Part shown: positions 1-7,984 of the stretch, piece by piece
Layout: each line of letters starts with the position of its first letter
Position numbering within the stretch: the first letter of the stretch is position 1
Translations under genes and position numbers: made by a program
The notes under the pieces: generated by a model
What the model was told of the DNA's origin: nothing
The model's input: only the letters and a program-made list of their open reading frames with translations
Databases searched by the model: none
Assembly (NCBI RefSeq): GCF_001678905.1
Contig: NZ_CP012117.1
Span: forward strand, 2,232,001-2,296,000
Direction of reading: 5' to 3'
From: Dermabacter vaginalis
GTDB taxonomy: Bacteria > Actinomycetota > Actinomycetes > Actinomycetales > Dermabacteraceae
DNA: 64,000 nt

Positions 1-483
1 GGTCTCGATGGCCTCCGCGTACAGGCGCGTGCGATCGGGGCGGTGGAGGTAGTAGAGGTCGATCTTCTCGACCCCGAGGTTCTTTTTCGAGCGCACGACG
101 GCTGTGCGGAAGTGGCCAACGGAGCTGTCGCGGCCCCATTGTTCACCCTCGGCTCGCGTGATGCCGCCCTTCGTGGCAACGGCGATCCTCGCCCGGTCAA
201 AGTCAGGGTGCGCGGCGGCGTAGGCTTCGAGAGCATCGGCAACCTGGCGTTCGTTGTGGCCAACCTTGTTCCACGCCGGGGCGTAGATGTCGGCGGTATC
301 AATGAGCGTTATCCCGGCATCGAGCGCGGCACCAACGGTCTCGCGCGCGTTCTGTGTATCTTCCGCTTTCTCCTCGAACGAAAGCGGCATTGCTCCGAGC
401 CCGAGTGGCGTCACCGTCAGGCGCCCGATTGAGCGCAAGGGGTAAGCGATGGATGGGGTAACTGCACTGTCTGCTGTGGTCAT
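1..483 (-). CDS. Aldo/keto reductase, 3' end outside window
   Basis: The first 161 codons of an NAD(P)H-dependent aldo/keto reductase; the gene runs off the left edge. The start is the ATG at 483. The N-terminal half of the TIM barrel is recognisable: a beta-hairpin start (IGRLTVTPLGLGAMPL), then LIDTADIYAP with the family Asp and catalytic Tyr, then ATKGG with the catalytic Lys, and YYLHRPD with the active-site His. The substrate cannot be predicted from this fragment. It is transcribed in the same direction as the aminotransferase at 493-1677, which ends only 9 bases before this start codon, so the two probably share a transcript with this gene second. Family assignment is firm. Confidence 0.9.
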   Translation of the reverse strand, partial: MTTADSAVTPSIAYPLRSIGRLTVTPLGLGAMPLSFEEKAEDTQNARETVGAALDAGITLIDTADIYAPAWNKVGHNERQVADALEAYAAAHPDFDRARIAVATKGGITRAEGEQWGRDSSVGHFRTAVVRSKKNLGVEKIDLYYLHRPDRTRLYAEAIET

Positions 484-492
484 ACCCCCAGC

Positions 493-1677
493 TTAGCGAC
501 CGTGTGTCTCGGCCAATCGGGCCAGCGCCTCTTCTAGCACCCGCGTAGGCGTACCGAGGTTGAGCCGCTCGAATCCGGGCGCACCGAAGGTTCGCCCATG
601 CTCGAAGAACACGTGCGCCTCTTGATCGTGCAAGCGCGTCAGCTCGCGCTCGTCGATTTCAAGCTGGCGGAAATCGATCCACTGGAGGAACGTCCCTTCG
701 AGGGGCGCGATCAACACCTCCGGGAAGTGCTCGGCGAAAAATTCTCTGCTGACGCGATCATTGCGGGCCACGAGCTCGAGGAGGCCCTCGAGCCAATCGC
801 TCGCCTCCGTGTAGGCGATCTCAACCGCGCGATACCCGAGACAGTTCACGAAGTGGAAGCCCCACGCCTCGAGTTCACGCTCGTAGGCGGCGCGCAATTC
901 GGCATTCTCGATGATCGCCCAACTCGTTTGCACGCCCGCAAGGTTGAAACTCTTCGACGCCGACGACAGGGTGATGGTCCGTGACGTCGCATCCTCGCTG
1001 ATCGCCGCGAAAGGGATGTGCTCGAAACCCTCGTGAACGATATCCGCGTGGATCTCGTCGGCAATGACCGTGACGTCGTGTGCACGTGCGAGGTGCGCAA
1101 TCTCCTCGAGCTCCGTGTACGTCCACACGCGGCCCGTGGGGTTGTGCGGCGAACACAGGATCAGCACCGAAACATCCTCACTCGAGAGGGCTTCGGCGAG
1201 GGCCGCGAAATCAATGCGGTAGCGCCCGCCCTCCCCGTCGAGGGGAACGCGGACCACGCGCCTGCCCGTTTTCTCGATTGCCTCGACCATGGGTGGGTAG
1301 GCGGGCGTCAAGAGCGCAACCCCGTCGCCCTCCTCGCTCGCTGCACGCACACCGGCAAAAAGCCCCGTCACGACGCCAGGCATCAGTGAAATCCAGCTCG
1401 TGTCAATCGCCCAGCGATGGCGCACGGCTTGCCACATTTGAATCGCCGAGAACAGTGCAGGCGTCGGACCCGTGTACCCCAGGACCGCACTCTCGAGGTG
1501 CTCGCGCAGCCCGCGCGTGATCTCCGGGGCGGGAAGGAAGTCAAGATCCGCAGTCGACAACGGCGCAATGCCAGCCGGCACGTCCCCACCACGCTCGCGC
1601 ATGAGCTCCCACTTCACCGAGCCCGTATCCGTGCGATCCACGAGGGTTTCAAAATCGTATTCGGGCGCGGGAGTCAC
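493..1677 (-). CDS. PatB/MalY-family PLP-dependent C-S lyase
   Basis: A 394-residue fold-type I PLP enzyme of the MalY/PatB group (aminotransferase class I/II), whose characterised members are mainly cystathionine beta-lyases. Family marks: APLSTADLDF near residue 38 (the MalY-like ADMDF segment), SPHNPTGRVW near 176, the DEIHAD segment near 207 and the PLP-lysine segment SSASKSFNLAG with Lys242. Full length for the family. The ATG at 1677 is the natural start. It lies just upstream of the aldo/keto reductase on the same strand and is divergent from the glycosyltransferase at 1769. The likely role is cleavage of cystathionine or cysteine S-conjugates; a transport-regulator role like that of E. 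coli MalY is possible. Family is secure, substrate is inferred. Confidence 0.85.
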   Translation of the reverse strand: MTPAPEYDFETLVDRTDTGSVKWELMRERGGDVPAGIAPLSTADLDFLPAPEITRGLREHLESAVLGYTGPTPALFSAIQMWQAVRHRWAIDTSWISLMPGVVTGLFAGVRAASEEGDGVALLTPAYPPMVEAIEKTGRRVVRVPLDGEGGRYRIDFAALAEALSSEDVSVLILCSPHNPTGRVWTYTELEEIAHLARAHDVTVIADEIHADIVHEGFEHIPFAAISEDATSRTITLSSASKSFNLAGVQTSWAIIENAELRAAYERELEAWGFHFVNCLGYRAVEIAYTEASDWLEGLLELVARNDRVSREFFAEHFPEVLIAPLEGTFLQWIDFRQLEIDERELTRLHDQEAHVFFEHGRTFGAPGFERLNLGTPTRVLEEALARLAETHGR

Positions 1678-1768
1678 GGCTCATACCTCTCATATTGTCG
1701 TCGTTGAACGGCTAGCACCATCCATCGTACGGCGCTCACTCTCGGTTCGTGGTCGTACCATAATTCTT

Positions 1769-2803
1769 ATGCGTGAAGCCCCTCTGATCTCATTCGTTGT
1801 GCCGTGTTACAACTCAGCGGAGTACATGCGAAGGGGGATCGACTCGATTCTTTTCGACGGCGGCGAGGTGCGCGAGCGTATCGAGATCATTCTCGTGAAC
1901 GACGGTTCGACGGACGACACGGAGCAGATTGCCCGCGAGTACGAAGAACGGCACCCAGAGATTGTGCGCGTCGTGAGCCAGGAAAACGGCGGGCACGGCG
2001 CGGCGGTCATGGCAGGTGTGCGCGCAGCAGTGGGCACCTACCTCAAGGTTCTCGATTCTGACGATCGCCTCGATGCCCGCGCCCTCACGGCGCTGCTCGA
2101 TGCCGTCGCATCTTTTCCCCCGGATAACCGCCCCGACGTCGTGCTCACCGACTACGTGTACGACAACCACGCGCTCAAGAAGAACCGCCGTATCGGCTAC
2201 CGACGCACCGTTCCCGCGCGCCGAACGGTCACGTGGGATCAGGTCTCCCGGCCTCGCATGGGCAGTTACTTCCTCATGCACGCGATCCTCTACAAGCGCA
2301 GCGTGCTCCTCGAATCGGGCCTCGAGCTACCCCGCCACACGTTTTACGTCGACAACCTCTACGCGTCGATCCCGCTTCGACACACGCACACGCTCTACTA
2401 TCTGCCCGTGCCGCTCTACTACTACTTCATTGGTCGCGAGGATCAGAGTGTCAACGAGAAGATCATGATTTCTCGGCTTGACCAGCAGCTTCGCGTCAAT
2501 AGGATCATGATTGATGAGTTGCGCGTGGAAAACATCGCCTCGCGTTCGCTCCGCCGCTACCTGCTTCACTACCTCACGATCATCACGAGCGTGTCACTCA
2601 CGTTCGCCGTGCTCGCGAAAACTCCCGAGGCAAAAGCTCAGGGCCGCGAACTTCTCGCCTACCTCAAGGCGCACAACTATCCCGCGTATCGGGCTTATCG
2701 ACGCACCCCCATGAGCATCGGGCTCAGCGCACGCGGGCCGGGTGCGCACCGGTTTATTCGCACCACCTACGGGGTTATCCGCAAGCGGTTTGGGTTCAAT
2801 TAG
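1769..2803 (+). CDS. Family 2 glycosyltransferase
   Basis: A 344-residue GT2 (GT-A fold) glycosyltransferase. The N-terminus carries LISFVVPCYNSAEYM, then ILVNDGSTDDTEQIA (nucleotide-binding Asp), and KVLDSDDRLD with the metal-binding DXD motif. A longer open frame reaches back to 1472, but that part overlaps the divergent lyase gene and lacks GT2 features. The ATG at 1769 puts the conserved first beta strand right at the N-terminus. The C-terminal 200 residues are rich in Tyr and Arg with no strong membrane span, as in bacterial teichoic acid or polysaccharide decorating enzymes. Donor and acceptor are unknown. It is a single gene, convergent with azlCD. Confidence 0.85.
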   Translation: MREAPLISFVVPCYNSAEYMRRGIDSILFDGGEVRERIEIILVNDGSTDDTEQIAREYEERHPEIVRVVSQENGGHGAAVMAGVRAAVGTYLKVLDSDDRLDARALTALLDAVASFPPDNRPDVVLTDYVYDNHALKKNRRIGYRRTVPARRTVTWDQVSRPRMGSYFLMHAILYKRSVLLESGLELPRHTFYVDNLYASIPLRHTHTLYYLPVPLYYYFIGREDQSVNEKIMISRLDQQLRVNRIMIDELRVENIASRSLRRYLLHYLTIITSVSLTFAVLAKTPEAKAQGRELLAYLKAHNYPAYRAYRRTPMSIGLSARGPGAHRFIRTTYGVIRKRFGFN

Positions 2804-2804
2804 G

Positions 2805-2831
2805 TCCGACGTATGCCTCGCGAGCGTCGGA
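2805..2831. terminator. Bidirectional stem-loop between convergent genes
   Basis: TCCGACG at 2805-2811 pairs with CGTCGGA at 2825-2831. It lies between the glycosyltransferase stop and the azlD stop, with a short pyrimidine run (acccttt) on the plus side. The position suits a shared terminator; the stem is only 7 bp. Confidence 0.5.
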
Positions 2832-2851
2832 ACCCTTTCGCGCGCTCTCGC

Positions 2852-3187
2852 TTAGAAAAAGTTCACGAGCAGCACGAAGGCGAGGGTGCCCGCGGCGACG
2901 CTCACGAGGGTGCGGCGACCACCGAAGAGGTGCACGGCAATCGTGACTCCTGAGGCGATCAGCAGGTGAACGAGACCACCGGGTTCCTCGGCGAGGGTGC
3001 TCTTAAAGGTCGCGAGCGCGAGGATCACGAGGATGCCCGCGGGCATCCACACGGCCATGACGCGCACGAATTGCGATTTGCGCAGTGGTTCGAGAATCGC
3101 GAACGGGAGCGCGCGCAGCGTGAAGGTCACGGCGAAGGCGATGAGGAGAACCGAGGCGAGATACCAGAAGGGGATGTCAAGCTGCAT
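2852..3187 (-). CDS. azlD: AzlD-type branched-chain amino acid exporter small subunit
   Basis: A 111-residue, four-helix membrane protein of the AzlD family (PF05437). With AzlC it forms a branched-chain amino acid exporter in the cytoplasmic membrane. Visible features: LASVLLIAFAVTFTLRALPF at the N-terminus, MPAGILVILALATF near residue 50, and HLLIASGVTIAVHLF further on. The open frame could begin at 3271, but the upstream part is Arg-rich and overlaps azlC. The ATG at 3187 gives the normal AzlD length. It overlaps the last 11 bases of azlC, so translation is probably coupled. Confident. Confidence 0.85.
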   Translation of the reverse strand: MQLDIPFWYLASVLLIAFAVTFTLRALPFAILEPLRKSQFVRVMAVWMPAGILVILALATFKSTLAEEPGGLVHLLIASGVTIAVHLFGGRRTLVSVAAGTLAFVLLVNFF

Positions 3188-3932
3188 CGTCGCTCTCCAT
3201 CTCTGCCGGGAGTGGCCTCGTGAGGCGCACGGCGATCGTGTAGCGCGCGGCGAGGGTCGCCACGAAGCCAATCATCGCGGCGAAGATCGGCTGGCTCGGG
3301 AGCAAAAGGAGCGCGAAACCGAAGGCGGCAGCACCGAGGAGAAGTGACGGGATCTCCTGTTTCGTGCGGCACGCATCGAGGGTCAGCGTGATGAACAGGG
3401 CGCACAGCGCGAAACTCAGGCCGCGGATCTGGAAGGGGATGAAGCTCGAGAGCAGTACCCCCATGAGGCCGCCACCCACCCAGCAGATCTGGAGTACGGC
3501 CCCTGCCGAGATCACGCGCGGCTGCGTCCACCCCTTTGGATTGGCAACCGTTACCGCGAAGATCTCGTCGGTGAGGGAGTACATCGCGTAGAACTTCAAG
3601 AACGGGTTCGTGACGACCTTGAGCGGGAAATTAAACGCGTAGAACACGTGGCGGAAGTTCACGAAGAACGATGCCGCAGCGATCGTTACAAGCGGCGTAA
3701 GCGACGTGATGAGCGTGATGAGCAGAAGCTCGAGTGAGCCCGCGTACGCGAAGAACGAAAGGGCGGGTGCCATCCACCACGGGAGCCCCGATTGCACCAC
3801 AAGCAGGCCGAAGGCAATGCCGATCGGAATCATTCCGAGCCCTGCGGGGAGAATCAGGAGTGCGCCCTGCGTGATCTCGTGGCGCACGCTATAGGGTCGG
3901 TCGTTTGCGCCAGGCTGCGCCTCAACGCTCAT
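3177..3932 (-). CDS. azlC: AzlC-family branched-chain amino acid permease
   Basis: A 251-residue membrane protein of the AzlC family (PF03591), the large subunit of an AzlCD exporter. Family features: ALLILPAGLGMIPIGIAFG at the N-terminus, then the segment around SFFVNFRHVFYAFNFPL and LTDEIFAV, typical of AzlC. Six or seven membrane spans are visible. The frame continues to 3953, but an AGGGAG Shine-Dalgarno sits 6 bases before the ATG at 3932, so MSVEAQPG is taken as the N-terminus. azlD follows with an 11-base overlap. Export of leucine, isoleucine, valine or analogues is the family role; the real substrate here is inferred. Confidence 0.87.
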   Translation of the reverse strand: MSVEAQPGANDRPYSVRHEITQGALLILPAGLGMIPIGIAFGLLVVQSGLPWWMAPALSFFAYAGSLELLLITLITSLTPLVTIAAASFFVNFRHVFYAFNFPLKVVTNPFLKFYAMYSLTDEIFAVTVANPKGWTQPRVISAGAVLQICWVGGGLMGVLLSSFIPFQIRGLSFALCALFITLTLDACRTKQEIPSLLLGAAAFGFALLLLPSQPIFAAMIGFVATLAARYTIAVRLTRPLPAEMESDDAA

Positions 3933-4074
3933 GCACGACTCCCTTAATATCAATGAAGTTCCGAACCCTGCGGTATGCAGGCGAACTTAATCTTCGCACG
4001 TCAACAGTGCCCCAAGGGGCAAAAAAGGCACCTGACCTGTGTATACATTGCAGTGAGGGTGAGGTCGTTGAACC

Positions 4075-4337
4075 TTACGAGGATAAAGGGTCGCATATGG
4101 TGAAGCCCAAATCCTGGGCAACAGCGAGCATTTGCCGGTCGTGGCTCGCTACGGTGACCGCACTGCCCAACTGGAGGGCAGTCGCAAGATGAATGGCATC
4201 AAGCGAACGAACATTCTGCGGTAACGCCTCAGCGATCGAGAGCACTGCGTCAGTAATCGGCGCGACGCCGACATAACGGAGAAGCAATTCTCGCTCCTGT
4301 ACTGGCCGTCCCTGACACCGCAACACCCGGGTTAACT
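4075..4337 (-). pseudogene. vapC: vapC, 3' fragment (PIN-domain toxin, C-terminal two thirds)
   Basis: Codes for the C-terminal part of a PIN-domain ribonuclease toxin. It includes RSLDAIHLATALQLG and VASHDRQMLAVAQDLG, the two acidic motifs that close the PIN active site. The first PIN aspartate is missing: the N-terminal part lies 7.8 kb away at 12102-12233. The two pieces join in frame across the shared GGTTAACT (4330-4337 and 12102-12109), giving a 128-residue VapC of normal size (44 residues from the right piece, 84 from this one). A GTG at 4326 could restart translation but would leave out the active-site Asp. The toxin is therefore expected to be dead. Reading the fragment as a separate short gene is less likely. 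Confidence 0.85.
4330..4337. repeat. Left copy of 8-bp target-site duplication (GGTTAACT)
   Basis: GGTTAACT here is repeated at 12102-12109, directly outside the right terminal repeat of the IS6-family element. Both copies fall at the same point of the interrupted vapC frame. Eight bases is the duplication length known for IS6-family transposition. Confidence 0.85.
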
Positions 4338-4670
4338 GGTGTAGGTGACGCCCATATGTCTCACAATCTCTAGACCCGTGAACGGAAGTGTCTCACGGGC
4401 GAAGGTTTAGCGTTTTGAGACATATTGAGGGAGTCGTGGCGCCCCAGTCGCAAAAAGTACACAAAACGAGACACCATAGACAAGCTAGAAAGTTTGCAAG
4501 TTTGCTAGACAACCAGCAAACAAGCTGAAAGCCAAAAAGATATTTTGCCTGCGCAGACGGCATCTCGCCGCCTTGCCGCAAGAGCGGGTACAACTAGGAG
4601 ACCACCATGGCTCACTTACACCCCATCAGGGCATACATAACACCTTCTCCTAGAGTCGCGAACTCCGCGC
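4338..4670. other. Left end of inserted island, no gene; TGAGACA motifs
   Basis: About 330 bases between the vapC fragment and the small membrane protein gene, with no credible coding frame. The 10-mer ATATGTCTCA at 4354-4363 is an exact inverted repeat of 4416-4425. Further copies of the core (TGTCTCA near 4389, GAGACA near 4469) lie nearby. Repeated subterminal motifs of this kind are seen at ends of some insertion sequences (IS21- or IS481-type), so this may be the remnant of another element's end. It begins GGTG, the same first four bases as the IS6 terminal repeat on the far side. Confidence 0.5.
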
Positions 4671-5075
4671 CTACTTACTTTGATGGTCGATCCTAGGATC
4701 GTAAATTCGCTCAGCAGTATTTTGATTTTGCTCATCTTCAGACTCAGAGGACAAGTGCTCCTTGGCCGCCCGAAGTTTTTCCCTGATCGCCTGCCTATTG
4801 GCGATTCCAATAGCAACGACCGTTGCTGCTGCAACGCCCACGGCACCCGCCGCAAGTAGCGGACCTGCGCCAGCTGATCCCTTAGGAGCTTCTCTTGAGG
4901 CGGGCTTGGCCAGAGCTACAAGTTGGCCCGTCACACTATCTCGCAACCCGCCCGAGGAAAGCTCCAGATTCTTGAAGGGAATGTCTGCCCCCTTTTCCAA
5001 AACAACTTCGGCGGTGTATCGGATCACGTTCCCCAGCGCATCATCATTCGCCAAATAAAACTCCCTCAAGTCCAA
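4671..5075 (-). CDS. Small membrane-anchored protein of unknown function, start disputed
   Basis: A 134-residue frame from a TTG at 5075. Residues 1-60 are soluble and acidic (LREFYLANDDALGNVIRY, EVVLEKGADIPF). A single hydrophobic span follows (LLAAGAVGVAAATVVAIGIA, near 73-92), then a charged helix (AIREKLRAAKEHL) and a polar tail. The TTG lies directly behind an in-frame TGA and has no close ribosome site. A GGAGG sits 6 bases before the ATG at 5089, in the neighbouring frame. Adding one T in the GATTGG run at about 5073-5078 would make one protein starting MRAIDLDLREFY. So this is either a TTG-started gene or a recent one-base frameshift. It follows the methyltransferase on the same strand and may belong to the island's operon. 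No family recognised. Confidence 0.55.
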   Translation of the reverse strand: MDLREFYLANDDALGNVIRYTAEVVLEKGADIPFKNLELSSGGLRDSVTGQLVALAKPASREAPKGSAGAGPLLAAGAVGVAAATVVAIGIANRQAIREKLRAAKEHLSSESEDEQNQNTAERIYDPRIDHQSK

Positions 5076-5186
5076 TCAATTGCTCGCATCTGCAGCCTCC
5101 GTAGAGCTGCGCTAAACATTGAGAACACTGCCGTGTTCAGTGACCGTCACTTTCAATTCCATCGCACGAGCAAGTAAGCCAACCAT

Positions 5187-5264
5187 CTATTTTCCGTACT
5201 CACACTGAGAGCCCGGGCCAGGTGTCGGCTCAACCCACACGTTGCCACACTTGATGAGCTTCAT
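5187..5264 (-). CDS. 25-residue cysteine-containing peptide coupled to the methyltransferase
   Basis: A very short frame that starts inside the methyltransferase stop (ATGA overlap at 5261-5264) and ends at a TAG at 5187. The peptide has two cysteines (positions 6 and 21) and a Pro/Gly-rich centre (EPTPGPGSQ). The overlap is the same as that between helicase and methyltransferase, which suggests translational coupling, but a chance frame of this length cannot be excluded. Three more tiny frames follow head to tail (5157-5186, 5112-5162, 5066-5119), each touching or overlapping the last stop, up to the membrane protein gene. Confidence 0.35.
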   Translation of the reverse strand: MKLIKCGNVWVEPTPGPGSQCEYGK

Positions 5265-7984
5265 GCCGTCATGTCGGCGTAGCGCTCGAAGAGGAGGGCA
5301 AGGCGTTCCTCGTTCGAGTGGAGCGGCTTCTTCGCGCCGAAGGCTTTATCCACAACACGGTCGAGGGCGGCGTGGGCTTTGAGAAGCGCGGGGCTCATCG
5401 CGAGGGGGTTGTAGTGATCGGCGAGAGAGCGCTCGGGGTGCAGCTCACGCGCCGCGATCACGCCCTTGCCCGCCTCGATCACCATGTCGCGCAAGTCCTG
5501 ATGGACGGTGGGAAGCGGAAGGTTGTTCCACACGAGCGTGTTCGAGAACCTCAAGTCAGACTTGATCTTCCCACCCACCGCGCGCTGCCACGTAATGAAC
5601 ATCGACGAGGAAATCACGCCGAAGAGAAAACCGTCGGGATCTTCGGCAGCAAAGTTCGCGTCACCGCAAATAACGTCGGCGGCGAAGCGTTTGACCGTGG
5701 CAAAAGCTCGCGTTTCCGAAAAGTGCCTTGGTATTCCCACGTAGGGAACGAGCGGTCGATGCTCGTTCCCTCGGAACAAATGTGGAGTATCGCGAAGCTT
5801 ATACGCATCGCCGCCGGTTGTTTGCGACGAACGCCACCGACGGCAGACTTCAACCCGTTCCTTCAGTATCGGCGAACGTTGGATGTCACTCGGATTGAAT
5901 TCTTCATCTGCCATCCAGAGGCACCAGCGTGGAGTGTTGTGAATTAGCTGTTTAGCCCCAATAAAGGGACGGAGATACTTCGCTGCGATGGGATCTTCCA
6001 CGACTGCAGCGTGCTCGTTAGGCTCGACAATAAGGTTGCCTCCGTCAGCCGGTTTAGAGCCGAAAGCAACTTTCGGAAGCTGAGGGCTCAACGCCTTTGA
6101 TCGCTTCTGTACAAGTACGTTCGGCCCATCCACGAGATACGCATTGATCTGCTTCGCGGGAACCTGCTGCGGTTCGCCCTTGACGTTGTCGTAGGTAAAC
6201 AATTGCGGGGCGCTTCGCTCGTGCTTGTCGTAGCCCGTGATGACGCAGTGAACGGCCGCACCGCCGGGCGCTTCGCTCTGCCACGCGAACGTTTGGTGAG
6301 CGAAACGGATACGCCAGCCCGCGTCGAAAAGAGGGCCAAACAGCGCGGGAACGGGCTGGCCCTGCGCAATGGAGTTGGTTGATACGAATGCGAAGCGGCC
6401 ACCATTGACGGGACGGAAGAAATCGCTCGCCTTCTTGAACCAGGCCGTCACGTAGTCAAGGTAACCGTCGTAAAGCTCGCCCCACACGAGCTTCATATCC
6501 TCCGTTTGATCCGCAGCCTTCGTGTACTGCCCAATGAACGGCGGATTACCCATGATGAACGTGTTCGGACCGGCCGGCAGAAGCTCGCGCCAGTCGAGAC
6601 GCAACGCGTTACCCACGGTGATCTGCGCGGAATCCTGAAGTGGAAGCATCGGGTATGCGTAGCCAAGTGCGAGACTTAGGGCCTGGTTTGCTTGGTGCTC
6701 CACGAAAAACATTGCGGTCTTGGCGATGGTTGCTGGCCACTCTTCAATTTCGATGCCATGGAACTGACTAAGTTTCACATGGACGAGGCTCGCTGCATCG
6801 AGGGAGAGTTGTCGGCGCTTAGGGTAAAGTTCCTGTAGGCGCTGATGGATGCGTAATTCCAGCGCTCGGAGTTCGCGGTAGGCGATGATGAGGAAGTTGC
6901 CGCACCCACAGGCAGGGTCGAGGATGTTGAGGTCACCTAGTTTCTTGAGCAACGCTTCCAGCGCTTTCTTGCTGTCGTACGCCTTGGCGAAAGACTCTTC
7001 GAGGTCATCGAGAAACAGTGGGCGAATTGCTTTGAGGATGTTCTCTTCTGTTGTGTAGTGGGCGCCAAATTCGCGGCGCGCACGTTTATCTTTGACCGCC
7101 TGGAAGAGCGACCCGAAAATAGCAGGAGAGATTTCGGCCCAGTTGAAATAGGTGGCTTTGAGGAGTAGCTTTCGCGACTGCTCCGTAAAGGCGGGAGTTT
7201 CGGTTGCTTCACCGAAGACGCTGCCATTGACGTATGGGAATGCTTGGATGAGTTCGTCATCCTGGCTTGGCCGCTCTTCCCTAGGCTGGTTGAGTGCTTG
7301 GTAGAGGTCTGCGAGTTTTTCGCCAAGATCGCTGCCGTCTTCGTTGGTGCGTTCCTCGATATACCTGGTGAAGAGGTCGCGCTGCCAGAGGTCAGAATCG
7401 TCGGCGTAGAGGCAAAAGAGAGTGCGCACGAGAAAGACGGAGGCGTGGTGTTCATCGAAGCCGGTCGAATCAAGGTGAACATACAGTTCCGCCATGAGTT
7501 TTGCGGCGGCTACGGCCGATTCGGCTGCTTCGTAGTCGAAGGCTTCGCGCATGCGGGTGAGGATTTCCGGCAGTGTGGGCTCTTCGTCGAAGCCAATGCG
7601 AATGACCTCAAGTTGGCTCTCGAGGTGGGAGTCGGGCTGGCCAATGGCATGGGTGTGGGCGATGAGTTTTGCGTGTGTGCCGCCGTTTTCGGCGCGGCGG
7701 GGCCACCGCCACTCTTGGTGGGTGTCGTTGCCGAAGATGACGAGGCGTTCGTGGCTTTCGCGCGCGAGTTCTTGGTCGATAAGGCGCTGGATACGTCGCG
7801 GGGGAAGCTCATTGCAGTACCAGACGCGCAAGCCACTAAACCCGGCAACTTGCGTGAGGGTGTAGGTGTTGTCCTCTATTGAGAGTGTTACGGGTCGCAG
7901 TGTGGGGTTTTCCCACCCGAGGTGTTCGATGAAGAGGCGGCGAAAATCGTTGCGGTCTACAAGGTTAAGAAGTGTGTGCGTCAT
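5261..7984 (-). CDS. MmeI-like N6-adenine DNA methyltransferase
   Basis: A 907-residue class I SAM-dependent DNA methyltransferase. Residues 1-155 form an N-terminal domain of unclear role (EWRWPRR near 91-97). Residues 160-350 match the helical region of MmeI/type IIG enzymes (FLVRTLFCLYADDSDLW, FPYVNGSVFGE, ISPAIFGSLFQAV, FGAHYTTEENILKAI). The catalytic domain has SAM motif I DPACGCGNFL (356-365) and the adenine-type motif IV NPPF (480-483). The C-terminal 350 residues are probably the target-recognition part. No convincing PD-(D/E)XK nuclease motif is seen at the N-terminus, so cleavage may be supplied by the PLD domain of the upstream helicase. Its ATG overlaps the helicase stop (ATGA, 7981-7984), so the two are coupled. 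Function as the modification arm of a restriction system is inferred. Confidence 0.85.
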   Translation of the reverse strand: MTHTLLNLVDRNDFRRLFIEHLGWENPTLRPVTLSIEDNTYTLTQVAGFSGLRVWYCNELPPRRIQRLIDQELARESHERLVIFGNDTHQEWRWPRRAENGGTHAKLIAHTHAIGQPDSHLESQLEVIRIGFDEEPTLPEILTRMREAFDYEAAESAVAAAKLMAELYVHLDSTGFDEHHASVFLVRTLFCLYADDSDLWQRDLFTRYIEERTNEDGSDLGEKLADLYQALNQPREERPSQDDELIQAFPYVNGSVFGEATETPAFTEQSRKLLLKATYFNWAEISPAIFGSLFQAVKDKRARREFGAHYTTEENILKAIRPLFLDDLEESFAKAYDSKKALEALLKKLGDLNILDPACGCGNFLIIAYRELRALELRIHQRLQELYPKRRQLSLDAASLVHVKLSQFHGIEIEEWPATIAKTAMFFVEHQANQALSLALGYAYPMLPLQDSAQITVGNALRLDWRELLPAGPNTFIMGNPPFIGQYTKAADQTEDMKLVWGELYDGYLDYVTAWFKKASDFFRPVNGGRFAFVSTNSIAQGQPVPALFGPLFDAGWRIRFAHQTFAWQSEAPGGAAVHCVITGYDKHERSAPQLFTYDNVKGEPQQVPAKQINAYLVDGPNVLVQKRSKALSPQLPKVAFGSKPADGGNLIVEPNEHAAVVEDPIAAKYLRPFIGAKQLIHNTPRWCLWMADEEFNPSDIQRSPILKERVEVCRRWRSSQTTGGDAYKLRDTPHLFRGNEHRPLVPYVGIPRHFSETRAFATVKRFAADVICGDANFAAEDPDGFLFGVISSSMFITWQRAVGGKIKSDLRFSNTLVWNNLPLPTVHQDLRDMVIEAGKGVIAARELHPERSLADHYNPLAMSPALLKAHAALDRVVDKAFGAKKPLHSNEERLALLFERYADMTA

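Noticed and set aside
1472-1768. Upstream extension of the GT2 glycosyltransferase frame
   Set aside because: Overlaps the divergent lyase gene and adds about 99 residues without GT2 character before the conserved first strand.
4393-4593. Minus-strand frame of 66 codons with many Cys and Trp at the island's left end
   Set aside because: No ribosome site, and it lies over the TGAGACA repeat region; likely chance.
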